A stretch of DNA of 64,000 nucleotides from assembly GCF_000420085.1 (NCBI RefSeq), contig NZ_ATUG01000002.1, positions 1,054,001 to 1,118,000 of the forward strand, given 5' to 3'. The position numbers were made by a program, and so were the translations under genes. How positions within the stretch are numbered: position 1 is the first letter of the stretch; every line of letters starts with the position of its first letter. Below the pieces are notes generated by a model. That model was not told the DNA's origin. It made no database searches and saw only the letters and a program-made list of their open reading frames with translations. Origin of the DNA: Desulfospira joergensenii DSM 10085 (lineage in GTDB: Bacteria; Desulfobacterota; Desulfobacteria; Desulfobacterales; Desulfobacteraceae). Positions 40,852 through 49,183 of the stretch are shown piece by piece.

Positions 40852-42072
40852 ATGAAAAGGTTTAAGCTGTTGCCGCTGATTCTGGCGATCTGTTTTATCA
40901 TGGTCCAGGGCGTTATTGCCTCTGACACGATTCCCATAGGCGTGCCCATCCCCATGACCGGGTGGGCCGCCGGATCCGGCGCCGATTATTTTAACGGCAT
41001 TAAGATGTCCGTGGATGAGATCAATGAATCCGGCGGGCTGCTGGGGAAACAGATTGAGATCATCCGGTTTGATTCCAAGGGATTTGAGCCGGAAATCGTG
41101 ATGCAGGCGGCAAACTACCTGTGCGGTCAGAAAAAAGTTGCCTCCATCCATGCCGGATGGGCCGGATGGGGTCAGGATGTCCGTGCCTACGGGAAGTATG
41201 AGGCCCCCTTCTTTGCCGATGACGGTTCGGAGGCGGCTGTCCAGGTCTTCAGAGAAGATCCGGAAAAGTACTCCAATATCTATCAGCTGACTCCCACTGC
41301 ACCGGACCAGGCCGAAAGCGTGTTCCGTATGTTGACCAATCTTCCCTATGAGTGGCCCAACAAAAAAATCGTTGTCATCAATACGGATGATTCCTGGGGT
41401 CTTGAAGTGTCAGACACCCTGATCAAAAATTTTGAGAAAATCGGCTGGAAAGTGGCCAAAAGGGAAACCGTGCCCTACGGAACCACCGAATGGGGAGTGG
41501 TTCTGTCCCAGATCCGGCGGATCAAACCCGCATTGATTCACTTTGAAATTGCCAGCGGCCAGGAGAATATCTCTTTTTTCCAGCAGTTTCTGAAACGGCC
41601 CACCAATTCAATCGTCAGCCTCGGCTGGGGAATTACCCCCCGTGAAGTCATTAACGTTCTGGGAGAAAAAGCCGACGGTCTGATCGGAGAGATGCCTTCC
41701 GGACTGCCCGGCCCCAAGGCTCCCAATGCAGCCGGACAGGCCTGGCTTGAGAAGTGGCATCAACTCTACAATTATCAGGTTCCTGCCGGTGCCTGGATCA
41801 CCTATACAGCGGTAAAGGCATGGGCCAATGCCGTTACCCAGGTAGGGGATGCCTATGATTTTAAAGGGGTGAACAAGTACTTAAAAGAAAACGGATACGA
41901 GGGGATTCAGGGAAAAATCACCTGGGACAAGGACAATGTGCTCCGTCTCCAGAAGGGATCTCCGGAAGTTCATTACCAGGTTCAGAACGGCGAGCTCCAG
42001 GCCATTTATACGGATCCGCCACTGACACCCTATCCCGGGGCCAAGTTTATCAAACCCCGCTGGATAAAATAA
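40852..42072 (+). CDS. Liv-type ABC transporter substrate-binding protein (LivK-like)
   Basis: From ATG 40852 (GGAGG upstream) the protein has 406 residues with a signal peptide ending near VIASD. The mature part is a type I periplasmic binding protein (IPIGVPIPMTGWAAGSGADY, INESGGLLGKQIEIIRFDS). It is unusually rich in Trp along its length (for example HAGWAGWGQD, SLGWGITP, WLEKWHQLY), which could make an aromatic cage for a quaternary amine, but the ligand is unproven. Branched-chain amino acids and amides are the classical ligands of the family. A hairpin follows the stop, which may stabilise its mRNA. Confidence 0.9.
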   Translation: MKRFKLLPLILAICFIMVQGVIASDTIPIGVPIPMTGWAAGSGADYFNGIKMSVDEINESGGLLGKQIEIIRFDSKGFEPEIVMQAANYLCGQKKVASIHAGWAGWGQDVRAYGKYEAPFFADDGSEAAVQVFREDPEKYSNIYQLTPTAPDQAESVFRMLTNLPYEWPNKKIVVINTDDSWGLEVSDTLIKNFEKIGWKVAKRETVPYGTTEWGVVLSQIRRIKPALIHFEIASGQENISFFQQFLKRPTNSIVSLGWGITPREVINVLGEKADGLIGEMPSGLPGPKAPNAAGQAWLEKWHQLYNYQVPAGAWITYTAVKAWANAVTQVGDAYDFKGVNKYLKENGYEGIQGKITWDKDNVLRLQKGSPEVHYQVQNGELQAIYTDPPLTPYPGAKFIKPRWIK

Positions 42073-42091
42073 TACCCGTCTGAAGTTGACC

Positions 42092-42131
42092 TGAATAAGA
42101 GAGCGCCACAAGGGTGACGCTCTCTTATTCA
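42092..42131 (+). other. Strong hairpin after the livK-like gene
   Basis: Perfect 14-bp arms (42092-42105 with 42118-42131, arm TGAATAAGAGAGCG) and a 12-nt loop. No T-run follows in the plus direction (AAAAATAG), so it is either a weak terminator or a 3'-end stabiliser for the transporter mRNA. Confidence 0.7.
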
Positions 42132-42161
42132 AAAATAGAGGAATGGGGATAAAAAAACCTT

Positions 42162-42190
42162 TTTACATAGTACCTACTATGTGATATTTA
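42162..42190 (+). promoter_or_regulatory. Promoter with palindromic operator before the ferredoxin-AOR-BetA genes
   Basis: TTTACA (42162-42167), a 17-bp spacer and TATTTA (42185-42190) form a fair sigma-70 promoter. The spacer is almost filled by a perfect palindrome ACATAGTA-CC-TACTATGT (42165-42182). This suggests control of the oxidoreductase genes separately from the transporter. The binding protein is unknown. Confidence 0.6.
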
Positions 42191-42220
42191 AAGTACAAAA
42201 AAGCATAAGATCAGGAGAAA

Positions 42221-42643
42221 ATTATCAACACCCTCATCCACATTCATTTTGACAAATGCACCGGTTGCAGCATCTGTCAGCTTTCATGCAGCATGGATCT
42301 GCTGGGCGGTTACCTTCCGGGACGGGCCCGGTTAACCATCCAGCACAGCCGTGAAAATCTTTACCATACCCCGGTGGTCTGCAATCAATGTGAAAATGCA
42401 TACTGCATGAATGTCTGCCCTGCCAAGGCCATAAAGAGAAACGACCAGGGTATTGTCTGCATCGATGAAGACCGGTGCATCGGATGCGGAACCTGCGTGG
42501 AATACTGTCCCATTGAAATGGTGAAAATGGATCCTGATACCCGAAAAGCGGTAAAGTGCGAATTGTGCCATGGGGAACCCCTGTGCGTTAAAGCTTGCCC
42601 CACCGGAGCCCTTGAACTTGTCTTCCCAAGGAAGAATCGATGA
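42221..42643 (+). CDS. Four-cluster ferredoxin-like electron-transfer partner of the AOR
   Basis: A ~140-residue polyferredoxin. The first ATG (42293) would cut off the first cluster motif. The frame is open upstream to the stop at 42206 and encodes FDKCTGCSICQLSCS just before that ATG. The only plausible start is ATT 42221 or ATC 42224, after AGGAG (42213-42217). Cys motifs in order: CTGCSICQLSC, CNQCENAYCMNVCP, CIGCGTCVEYCP and CELCHGEPLCVKACP. Proteins of this type carry electrons to or from AOR-family enzymes. It overlaps the AOR gene by 4 bp (ATGA). A sequencing error in an original ATG would explain the odd start equally well. Confidence 0.85.
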   Translation: MINTLIHIHFDKCTGCSICQLSCSMDLLGGYLPGRARLTIQHSRENLYHTPVVCNQCENAYCMNVCPAKAIKRNDQGIVCIDEDRCIGCGTCVEYCPIEMVKMDPDTRKAVKCELCHGEPLCVKACPTGALELVFPRKNR

Positions 42644-44484
42644 TGAACGCCTACACAAACAAACTGCTCATGATTGATTTATCCCACGGATCCTTTGAAG
42701 TCCTTCCGGTTCCCGATATTTTGAAACAGGATTTTATCGGTGGAAAAGGGTTTGGAGCAAAATTCCTTTATGACAGGGTTTCCCCGGGCACAAACCCCCT
42801 TGGCCGGGATAATCTGCTCATGTTCATGACAGGACCCCTGACCGGGACCCTGGCGCCGGCCATGAGGGGATGCGTGGTCACAAAAAGTCCGCTTACCGGC
42901 CTGTTTCTCGATTCCTATTTTGGCGGCAGCTTAAGTCCGGAGATCAAATATGCCGGATATGACGGGATCATCATTACAGGAAAGGCCGAACATCCATCCT
43001 ATATTTGGATCAACGATGATAAAATTGAAATAAAAGATGGCCGCCATCTCTGGGGAAAAGACACTCTTGCGGCAAATCATATGATCAAAAAAGAGCTTGG
43101 GGATGACAGCCTCAAGATCGCCACCATCGGCCAGGCCGGTGAAAACCAGGTGCTTTTTTCCCTGATCTGCTGTGAATATAACCGCCAGGCCGGCCGGGGC
43201 GGGGCCGGAGCCGTCATGGGATCTAAAAATCTGAAAGCCATTGCCGTAAAAGGATCCAACCCTGTCCGGGTCCATGATCCAGAAGGGTTTAAACGAGCCT
43301 GTGCCACGGCTTTTAAAGAACTCGAGGAAAGTCCGGATATTGAGGTCTTCAGGGAGGCCGGCACGGCATCGTCCGTGGAATATGCCAATGAAACCGGCCT
43401 TTTGCCCCATAAGAATTATAAAAACGGGACCTTTGCCAAGGCCTCCAAGATTTCAGACAAGGGCCAGTCCAAGCACCTGTGGCTTGGCAGTTCCGCCTGT
43501 ATGGGCTGCCCCATCCGCTGCAGCAAGATCGGAGCGGTAAGAACGGGGAAATATAAAGGCTTTGTCACCGATATTGTGGAGTATGAATCTGCAGCCCTTT
43601 TAGGGGCCAACCTCGATATTTCAGATATCCGGGCCGTGGCCCATCTGACCAAACTCTGCGATTTGTACGGAATGGACTCCATGTCTTCCGGCAATCTGAT
43701 CGGATTTGCCATGGAAGCCTGTGAAAAAGGCATCATCCCTTCTCCTGAGGGGATAGAATTAAAATTTGGCAATGCCGATGCCGCAGAGTTTCTCATCCAT
43801 TCCATGGGAACCAAAAAGAATGAGATCGGGATTCTCCTTTCAAAGGGTGTGAAAAAAGCGGCCCGGGAACTGGGGGAGGAGGCCTTAACGTTTGCGAATC
43901 ATACCAAGGGACTTGAAACCCCGGCATGGGGACCCAGAGGGGTTTCCGGAATGGGCCTTGCCTATATGACCACGGACCGGGGCGGCTGCCACCAGAGGGG
44001 GTTTCCCGTATCCTATGAACTGTCCGGTGAATATGAAGGGACCCCCATGGATCCCCTTTTGCCGGAAAACAAGGCCCAGATGGTCATTGACCTGCAGAAT
44101 TATTCCGCCGGTACAGATGCCCTGGTCAAATGTGATTTCGGCAGCTTCGGCATTTCCCAGGGCACCTATGCGAAAATGTTCTTGGCTGCCACGGGACGTA
44201 AAATAGATCCAGAGGACTTTATTGAGACAGGAGAGCGGATCTGGAACCTGACCCGGTGCTTTAACCTTGAAAACGGAGCAGAGGAGAGCCAGGACACCCT
44301 TCCCAGGCGTTTTGTCAAAGAAGCCCTGCCGGACGGCCCTGCTAAGGGGCACAGGATATCGGAAAAAGATATGGCGTATATGAAACAGGAGTACTACCGG
44401 ATCAGGGGATGGAGTGAAAAAGGCGTCCCTCTGGACAAGACCCTGGGCCGATTGAAACTGGATGATGCCGGAAACCGTCAATAG
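42640..44484 (+). CDS. Aldehyde:ferredoxin oxidoreductase (tungsten/molybdenum AOR family)
   Basis: A 614-residue AOR-family protein of normal length. N-terminal IGGKGFGAKFLYD and AGRGGAGAVMGSKNLKAI belong to the bis-pterin-binding domain. The 4Fe-4S ligands are C287, C290 and C294 (CMGCPIRC) and C540 (TRCFNLENG). These enzymes oxidise aldehydes to carboxylates with ferredoxin as acceptor. Between its ferredoxin and a BetA-like choline dehydrogenase, the likely aldehyde is betaine aldehyde, so it would replace the NAD-dependent BetB; this substrate is inferred. AAGGAAG precedes the ATG at 42640; a second ATG is at 42643. Confidence 0.92.
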   Translation: MMNAYTNKLLMIDLSHGSFEVLPVPDILKQDFIGGKGFGAKFLYDRVSPGTNPLGRDNLLMFMTGPLTGTLAPAMRGCVVTKSPLTGLFLDSYFGGSLSPEIKYAGYDGIIITGKAEHPSYIWINDDKIEIKDGRHLWGKDTLAANHMIKKELGDDSLKIATIGQAGENQVLFSLICCEYNRQAGRGGAGAVMGSKNLKAIAVKGSNPVRVHDPEGFKRACATAFKELEESPDIEVFREAGTASSVEYANETGLLPHKNYKNGTFAKASKISDKGQSKHLWLGSSACMGCPIRCSKIGAVRTGKYKGFVTDIVEYESAALLGANLDISDIRAVAHLTKLCDLYGMDSMSSGNLIGFAMEACEKGIIPSPEGIELKFGNADAAEFLIHSMGTKKNEIGILLSKGVKKAARELGEEALTFANHTKGLETPAWGPRGVSGMGLAYMTTDRGGCHQRGFPVSYELSGEYEGTPMDPLLPENKAQMVIDLQNYSAGTDALVKCDFGSFGISQGTYAKMFLAATGRKIDPEDFIETGERIWNLTRCFNLENGAEESQDTLPRRFVKEALPDGPAKGHRISEKDMAYMKQEYYRIRGWSEKGVPLDKTLGRLKLDDAGNRQ

Positions 44485-44575
44485 GCAGGCCTGGAGGCTT
44501 GAATCCTGAAAGCGGTCCGGTTGTGACGGAATCATCTGCGGATGACCCTATATTTTAGTGTAAAGGAGTTTACGG

Positions 44576-46228
44576 ATGAAGGAAAAATACGATTACATTA
44601 TCATCGGCGGAGGTTCTGCCGGGTGTGTCCTGGCCAACAGGCTGAGCAAGGACCCGTCTACCAGCGTCCTGGTGCTGGAGGCCGGCCGACCTGACTATAT
44701 CTGGGATGTTTTCATACACATGCCTGCGGGGCTGACCTTCCCCATTGGAAATAAATTCTATGACTGGTGCTACGAGTCGGAACCCGAACCCCATATGAAC
44801 AACAGGAAAGTCTTTCACGGCCGGGGAAAAGTTCTGGGGGGATCATCCAGCATCAACGGGATGATTTACATCCGGGGCAATGCCATGGATTATGAAAAGT
44901 GGGCCAAGGATCCGGGAATGGAAAACTGGGATTATGCCCATAACCTTCCCTATTTCATGCGGGCGGAGAACCGCCTCAAGGGCCCGGACCCGTACCACGG
45001 GGATAAAGGCCCCCTGATCCTTGAGACCGGCCCCTGCAAGAACCCGCTCTTTGCCGCTTTCCTGGCTTCCACCAAGGAAGCCGGCTATCCCCTGACCGAT
45101 GATGTGAACGGATATCAGCAGGAGGGGTTTGGCGCCTTTGACCGGAATATCCATAGGGGCAGGAGGCTCAGTGCGGCAAGGGCCTATCTGCATCCGATAT
45201 TAAAAAAGCGGCCCAATCTGGATCTGGTCTGCCGGGCCCTGACCACAAAGATCCTCTGCGACGGCAAAAAGGCCATTGGTGTTGAATTTGTCAAAGGCAA
45301 AAGCACCACCCCCAACCGGGTTCTGTCCGGAGAGGTCATCTGCTGCGGCGGTGCCATCAACTCTCCCCAGATCCTTCAGCTGTCCGGCATCGGCAATGGG
45401 GAAGAGCTCAAGGCCCTGGGGGTTGATGTGGTCCACGATCTTCCCGGCGTCGGGGAAAATATGCAGGATCACCTGGAGGTCTATGTCCAGTACAAGTGCA
45501 GGAAACCCGTGTCCATGAATCCGGCCCTGAAATGGTGGAAAAAGCCTTTTATCGGATACCAGTGGCTTTTTCACCGGGCAGGGGCTGCCTCCACAAACCA
45601 TTTTGAGGCCGGCGGATTCATCCGCAGCAACGATGAGGTGGAGTACCCCAATATCCAGTTCCATTTCCTGCCCCTGGCCATCCGGTACGACGGAAGCCAG
45701 CCCAGTTCGGATCATGGGTATCAGGTGCATGTCGGTCCCATGTACTCCAATTCCCTGGGCACCATTAAGATTAAATCCAAAGATCCCAGACAGCATCCGG
45801 CCCTCAAGTTCAACTACCTGTCCACGGACCAGGACAAAAAAGAATGGGTGGAGGCCATCCGGTGCGCAAGAAAGATCATGAACCAGCCGGCCTTTGATGA
45901 ATTTAACGGCGGTGAAATCTCTCCGGGCACCCATATCGAGACGGATGAGGAGATCCTGGACTGGGTGGCCAAGGACGGGGAAACCGCTCTTCATCCCTCC
46001 TGCACCTGCAAGATGGGCAAGGATGATATGGCTGTGGTGGATCCGGATTCCATGAAGGTTCACGGCATGGAAAACCTCAGGGTGGTGGATGCCTCGGTCA
46101 TGCCCTATGTGACCAATGGAAACATCTACTCTCCCACCATGATGGTGGCGGAAAAGGCCTGTGACCTGATTCTGGGCAACACCCCGGAACCGCCGTCAAC
46201 CGCTGAATTTTACAGACATAAGGCCTGA
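44576..46228 (+). CDS. betA: Choline dehydrogenase-like GMC flavoprotein (BetA-like)
   Basis: A 550-residue GMC oxidoreductase. It has the FAD motif [17 protein letters not shown], the two GMC signatures ([20 protein letters not shown] and [14 protein letters not shown]), and the active-site His in HPSCTCKMG. As I recall E. coli BetA, agreement is close along the whole length, including [28 protein letters not shown] and FEAGGFIRS, closer than to generic alcohol dehydrogenases of the family. It oxidises choline to betaine aldehyde, with electrons going to the membrane. It begins 91 bp after the AOR gene. Its TGA abuts the recN stop on the other strand in a shared TGATCA. Confidence 0.87.
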   Translation: MKEKYDYIIIGGGSAGCVLANRLSKDPSTSVLVLEAGRPDYIWDVFIHMPAGLTFPIGNKFYDWCYESEPEPHMNNRKVFHGRGKVLGGSSSINGMIYIRGNAMDYEKWAKDPGMENWDYAHNLPYFMRAENRLKGPDPYHGDKGPLILETGPCKNPLFAAFLASTKEAGYPLTDDVNGYQQEGFGAFDRNIHRGRRLSAARAYLHPILKKRPNLDLVCRALTTKILCDGKKAIGVEFVKGKSTTPNRVLSGEVICCGGAINSPQILQLSGIGNGEELKALGVDVVHDLPGVGENMQDHLEVYVQYKCRKPVSMNPALKWWKKPFIGYQWLFHRAGAASTNHFEAGGFIRSNDEVEYPNIQFHFLPLAIRYDGSQPSSDHGYQVHVGPMYSNSLGTIKIKSKDPRQHPALKFNYLSTDQDKKEWVEAIRCARKIMNQPAFDEFNGGEISPGTHIETDEEILDWVAKDGETALHPSCTCKMGKDDMAVVDPDSMKVHGMENLRVVDASVMPYVTNGNIYSPTMMVAEKACDLILGNTPEPPSTAEFYRHKA

Positions 46229-47923
46229 TCAGACAAGAAGTTCCCGGGCATGGGCAAGGGTGGCGTCGGTGATATGGGTCCCGCCGATCATGCGGGCCAG
46301 TTCCTCCACCCTTTCCTCCCGGGTTTCAAGGGGAAGGATAGAGGTTGTGGTTCGGCCTTTGGCCACCTGCTTGGAGATCCTGAACTGGAAGTTGCCGAAC
46401 CTGGCGATCTGGGCCAGGTGGGTGATGCAGATGACCTGGTGGCGGCGGGCCAATTCCTTTAATTTGAGTCCGACTTTTTCAGAAGTGGCTCCCCCGATAC
46501 CGGCATCCACCTCGTCAAAGATCAGGGTTTCCAGGGACTGGTTTTTGGACAGCACCGCTTTCAGGGCCAGGACGATCCTGGACAATTCACCGCCGGAGGC
46601 GATCCTGGCCAGGGGTTTTAGATCTTCTCCCGGGTTGGGGCTGAGCATGAAGCTGACCCTGTCCAGGCCCGAGGAAAAGACCTTGTCTCCGGCCGGGGTG
46701 ACAATATCATTGGGAGAATCGGATTTCCGGGTGGAGAAAAAAGGTTCAAACCGGGCCCTGCCCATCTCAAGGGCTTCCAGCTCCCCGGCTGCCAGTTCTG
46801 ACAGACGGCCTCCGGCCTTCTGCCTTTGTTCCGATAACTTCCCGGCTTTTCCAATGATCACAAGTTCCAGATCCTTCTGCTTTTTTTCCAGGGCCTGAAT
46901 CTGTCTGTCCAGATCCCGGGTCTGATCCAGGGTCCGGGTCATGGCCTCGTAGCGCTCAAACAGGCTCTCCAGGCTTCCCCCGTATTTGCGCTTGAGCCGG
47001 GAAACCAGGTCCAGGCGCTGGTCCACCCGTTCAAGGGACTCTGGATCAAGGTCAATGGAGGAGGAGTAATCCCTCAGGGTATGGGTCAGGTCCTGGAGAT
47101 CAAATACGGCCGATTCCAGCCGTTCTGCTGCGGATCCGAGATCCGGATCGGCCTGGCTGAACCGTTCAATCCCGGCTTTGAGGCCGGAGAGTTTCTCAAT
47201 GACAGATCCTTCCTGGTCATAGATCTCGTGGATGGTCCCGTTCACAGCCTCGAAGATCCGGGCCGCATTCATGAGTCTTTCCTTGAGGCTTTCCAGGGTC
47301 TTGTCCTCATCCTCTTCAATGGCGGCTGCCTGGATCTCATCCACCTGGAACTGGATCAGATCCCTTTCCCGGATCTTTTCCTCCAATTCCTTTTTTAGGT
47401 CTTCAATTTCCGACTTCAGGGGCATGATGGCCTGGTACAGGGTTTCAATTTCGTTCCTGAGCCCGGTGGTGCCGGCAAATTCATCCAGGAGTTCCAGGTG
47501 ATTTTCCTCTTTGAGCAGTCCCTGGTGGGCGTGCTGGCTGGCAACCCCGGCCAGGTTCCGGGTGACCTGTTTGAGCAGGTCCAGGGTGGAGGGCCGGGAA
47601 TTGATAAATACCCTTCCCTTGCCCGAGCTTGAGATCAGCCTTCTGATGATCAGGCCCTCGGTCCGGTCCATGCCCTGTTGCTCCATGATCTCTGCCGCCG
47701 GAGAATCGGGTTCAAGATCGAAAATTGCCGTAAGCTCTGCCGCCTCCTCTCCGGTCCTGACCAGGTCCGAGGATGCCCGGGCCCCTAGAAGCAGGTTCAC
47801 GGCCTCGATGATGATGGACTTGCCCGCACCGGTTTCCCCGGTGAGGACGGAGAGTCCCGGCCGGAAGGAGATCCTTATATCTTCAATGATCGCAAATTTT
47901 TTTATGGCAAGTTCGCTTAGCAT
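46229..47923 (-). CDS. recN: DNA repair protein RecN
   Basis: A 564-residue SMC-like ATPase. It has N-terminal LSELAIKKFAIIEDI and Walker A GETGAGKS, a central coiled coil (about 150-370), then the ABC-like signature IASGGELSRIVLALK, Walker B TLIFDEVDAGIGG and VICITHLAQIA. It acts in double-strand break repair. ATG 47923 has GGAG 5 nt upstream and is preferred to ATG 47968; either way the start lies inside the end of the upstream membrane protein gene. Confidence 0.95.
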   Translation of the reverse strand: MLSELAIKKFAIIEDIRISFRPGLSVLTGETGAGKSIIIEAVNLLLGARASSDLVRTGEEAAELTAIFDLEPDSPAAEIMEQQGMDRTEGLIIRRLISSSGKGRVFINSRPSTLDLLKQVTRNLAGVASQHAHQGLLKEENHLELLDEFAGTTGLRNEIETLYQAIMPLKSEIEDLKKELEEKIRERDLIQFQVDEIQAAAIEEDEDKTLESLKERLMNAARIFEAVNGTIHEIYDQEGSVIEKLSGLKAGIERFSQADPDLGSAAERLESAVFDLQDLTHTLRDYSSSIDLDPESLERVDQRLDLVSRLKRKYGGSLESLFERYEAMTRTLDQTRDLDRQIQALEKKQKDLELVIIGKAGKLSEQRQKAGGRLSELAAGELEALEMGRARFEPFFSTRKSDSPNDIVTPAGDKVFSSGLDRVSFMLSPNPGEDLKPLARIASGGELSRIVLALKAVLSKNQSLETLIFDEVDAGIGGATSEKVGLKLKELARRHQVICITHLAQIARFGNFQFRISKQVAKGRTTTSILPLETREERVEELARMIGGTHITDATLAHARELLV

Positions 47924-48857
47924 ATAAGCTCCATGCGAAAGAGAATGCAGAAAAGAGCCATGCGGCAATCATGGCCGCAATGAGCCGGGGAATCCATAGC
48001 CAGAAGGGCGGAATCCCAAGGGGCAGAAACAGGGCCGGGTCCTCGATCATGGCATGGTTGATTCCGATGGAAAGGTGGAGCCGGGTCAGGTCCTTTGGAT
48101 CGTACCGGGTGGAATTTGTCTCCTCCACGATCACGGCCGATCCGTAGGCAAGACCGAAAACAGCAGCGGTCATCCAGAGCATTCCGCAGGACCGGTCCAG
48201 GCCGAGAACGGACAGCACCGGGGAAAAAAAACGGGTGACAACGGCAATGACATTGAAATATTTGGCCAGTTCGATCATCACCATCAGGGGCATGATGATA
48301 AGAAAGATCTGGAGACATAAACCCAGGGTGGTCAGGCTCCATTTCCAGATCATGGCCGGGAAGGAAATCCCGCTCCCGGCCGGGACTGCCATGGAAATTC
48401 CAGCCCCGGTTCCCGGGGTCACCCCCATGATTTTGGCGCAGGCAAAGGTGACGATAAAGGCCGATACCAGCCTGAAAAACCCGGCAAAAAAGGGATTGAT
48501 CCCGGAATTTCCCTGGACCATGGACTCCTGGATGATATTGTGGGAGATCAGGGTGAATACGGCCATGAGAATCATGTGATCCATGGAAAAGGGCATGACA
48601 GACAGGGCGGCCACAGTGCCGTAAATTCCCGTAAAAAGTCCGGCAATGAGAACCAGGGCCGCAGATGCGGGCAGGCAGATCAGGTTCATGAGGGGATTTA
48701 AAAGAAAATCCAGCTTGTAAATGATTCCGAAATGCACCAGCAGGGCCGTGGCAAAGGAGATGGGCACGAGGATTTTGAGCAGCCAGATCAGACCGCTCCA
48801 GCCTTTTTTAAGGCCGGCACGGATGCTCTGCCGAATTCCACTATACCTGTTGATCAT
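47883..48857 (-). CDS. Nucleoside recognition GATE-domain membrane protein
   Basis: A 324-residue membrane protein with several hydrophobic helices and the GATE/nucleoside-recognition pattern (ILVPISFATALLVHFG, TVAALSVMPFS, FTLISHNIIQESMVQG). The family includes spore maturation SpmA/SpmB-like proteins and transporters of uncertain substrate. Its 3' end overlaps recN by about 40 bp and its start overlaps the small upstream gene by 17 bp. Substrate unknown. Confidence 0.82.
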   Translation of the reverse strand: MINRYSGIRQSIRAGLKKGWSGLIWLLKILVPISFATALLVHFGIIYKLDFLLNPLMNLICLPASAALVLIAGLFTGIYGTVAALSVMPFSMDHMILMAVFTLISHNIIQESMVQGNSGINPFFAGFFRLVSAFIVTFACAKIMGVTPGTGAGISMAVPAGSGISFPAMIWKWSLTTLGLCLQIFLIIMPLMVMIELAKYFNVIAVVTRFFSPVLSVLGLDRSCGMLWMTAAVFGLAYGSAVIVEETNSTRYDPKDLTRLHLSIGINHAMIEDPALFLPLGIPPFWLWIPRLIAAMIAAWLFSAFSFAWSLYAKRTCHKKICDH

Positions 48858-49023
48858 CGGAGGGGATGTCTTTGTTGATGTTCTTCTTCACCGTTTCATT
48901 CACAGTTGCATGGATATCCTTAAAGGATTCATGGATATTTGAAGGAGAGAGCCGGCCCATTTCAATGAACTTGACTACGATCTCCTTGGCGGTTCTGAGT
49001 ATCTGTTCGTCTAGGGATTTCAT
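48841..49023 (-). CDS. Small conserved-looking protein of unknown function
   Basis: A 60-residue product from ATG 49023 (MKSLDEQILRTAKEIVVKFI, then GRLSPSNIHESFKDIHATV). The helical pattern faintly recalls the N-terminus of Ros/MucR-type regulators but lacks a zinc finger, so I do not assign it. An in-frame TTG lies at 49065. The end overlaps the GATE-domain gene by 17 bp, which favours translation. Confidence 0.55.
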   Translation of the reverse strand: MKSLDEQILRTAKEIVVKFIEMGRLSPSNIHESFKDIHATVNETVKKNINKDIPSDDQQV

Positions 49024-49183
49024 GAGAAACTGAATAACAGAAGCGCAGCCCGAGGTCAACCTCAACTTGGTCGACTTGGGGATTCGGATATGAAAAGAGT
49101 GAAGGGGGATTTAAGGTTGCCATGGAAGATAAAATGATTATAATCAAGTCGCTGTTTTAACAATATCTAAAAGGTAGAAGGAC

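Noticed and set aside
42092..42131. Full intrinsic terminator after the livK-like gene
   Set aside because: The stem is perfect but no T-run follows, so it is reported as a hairpin only.
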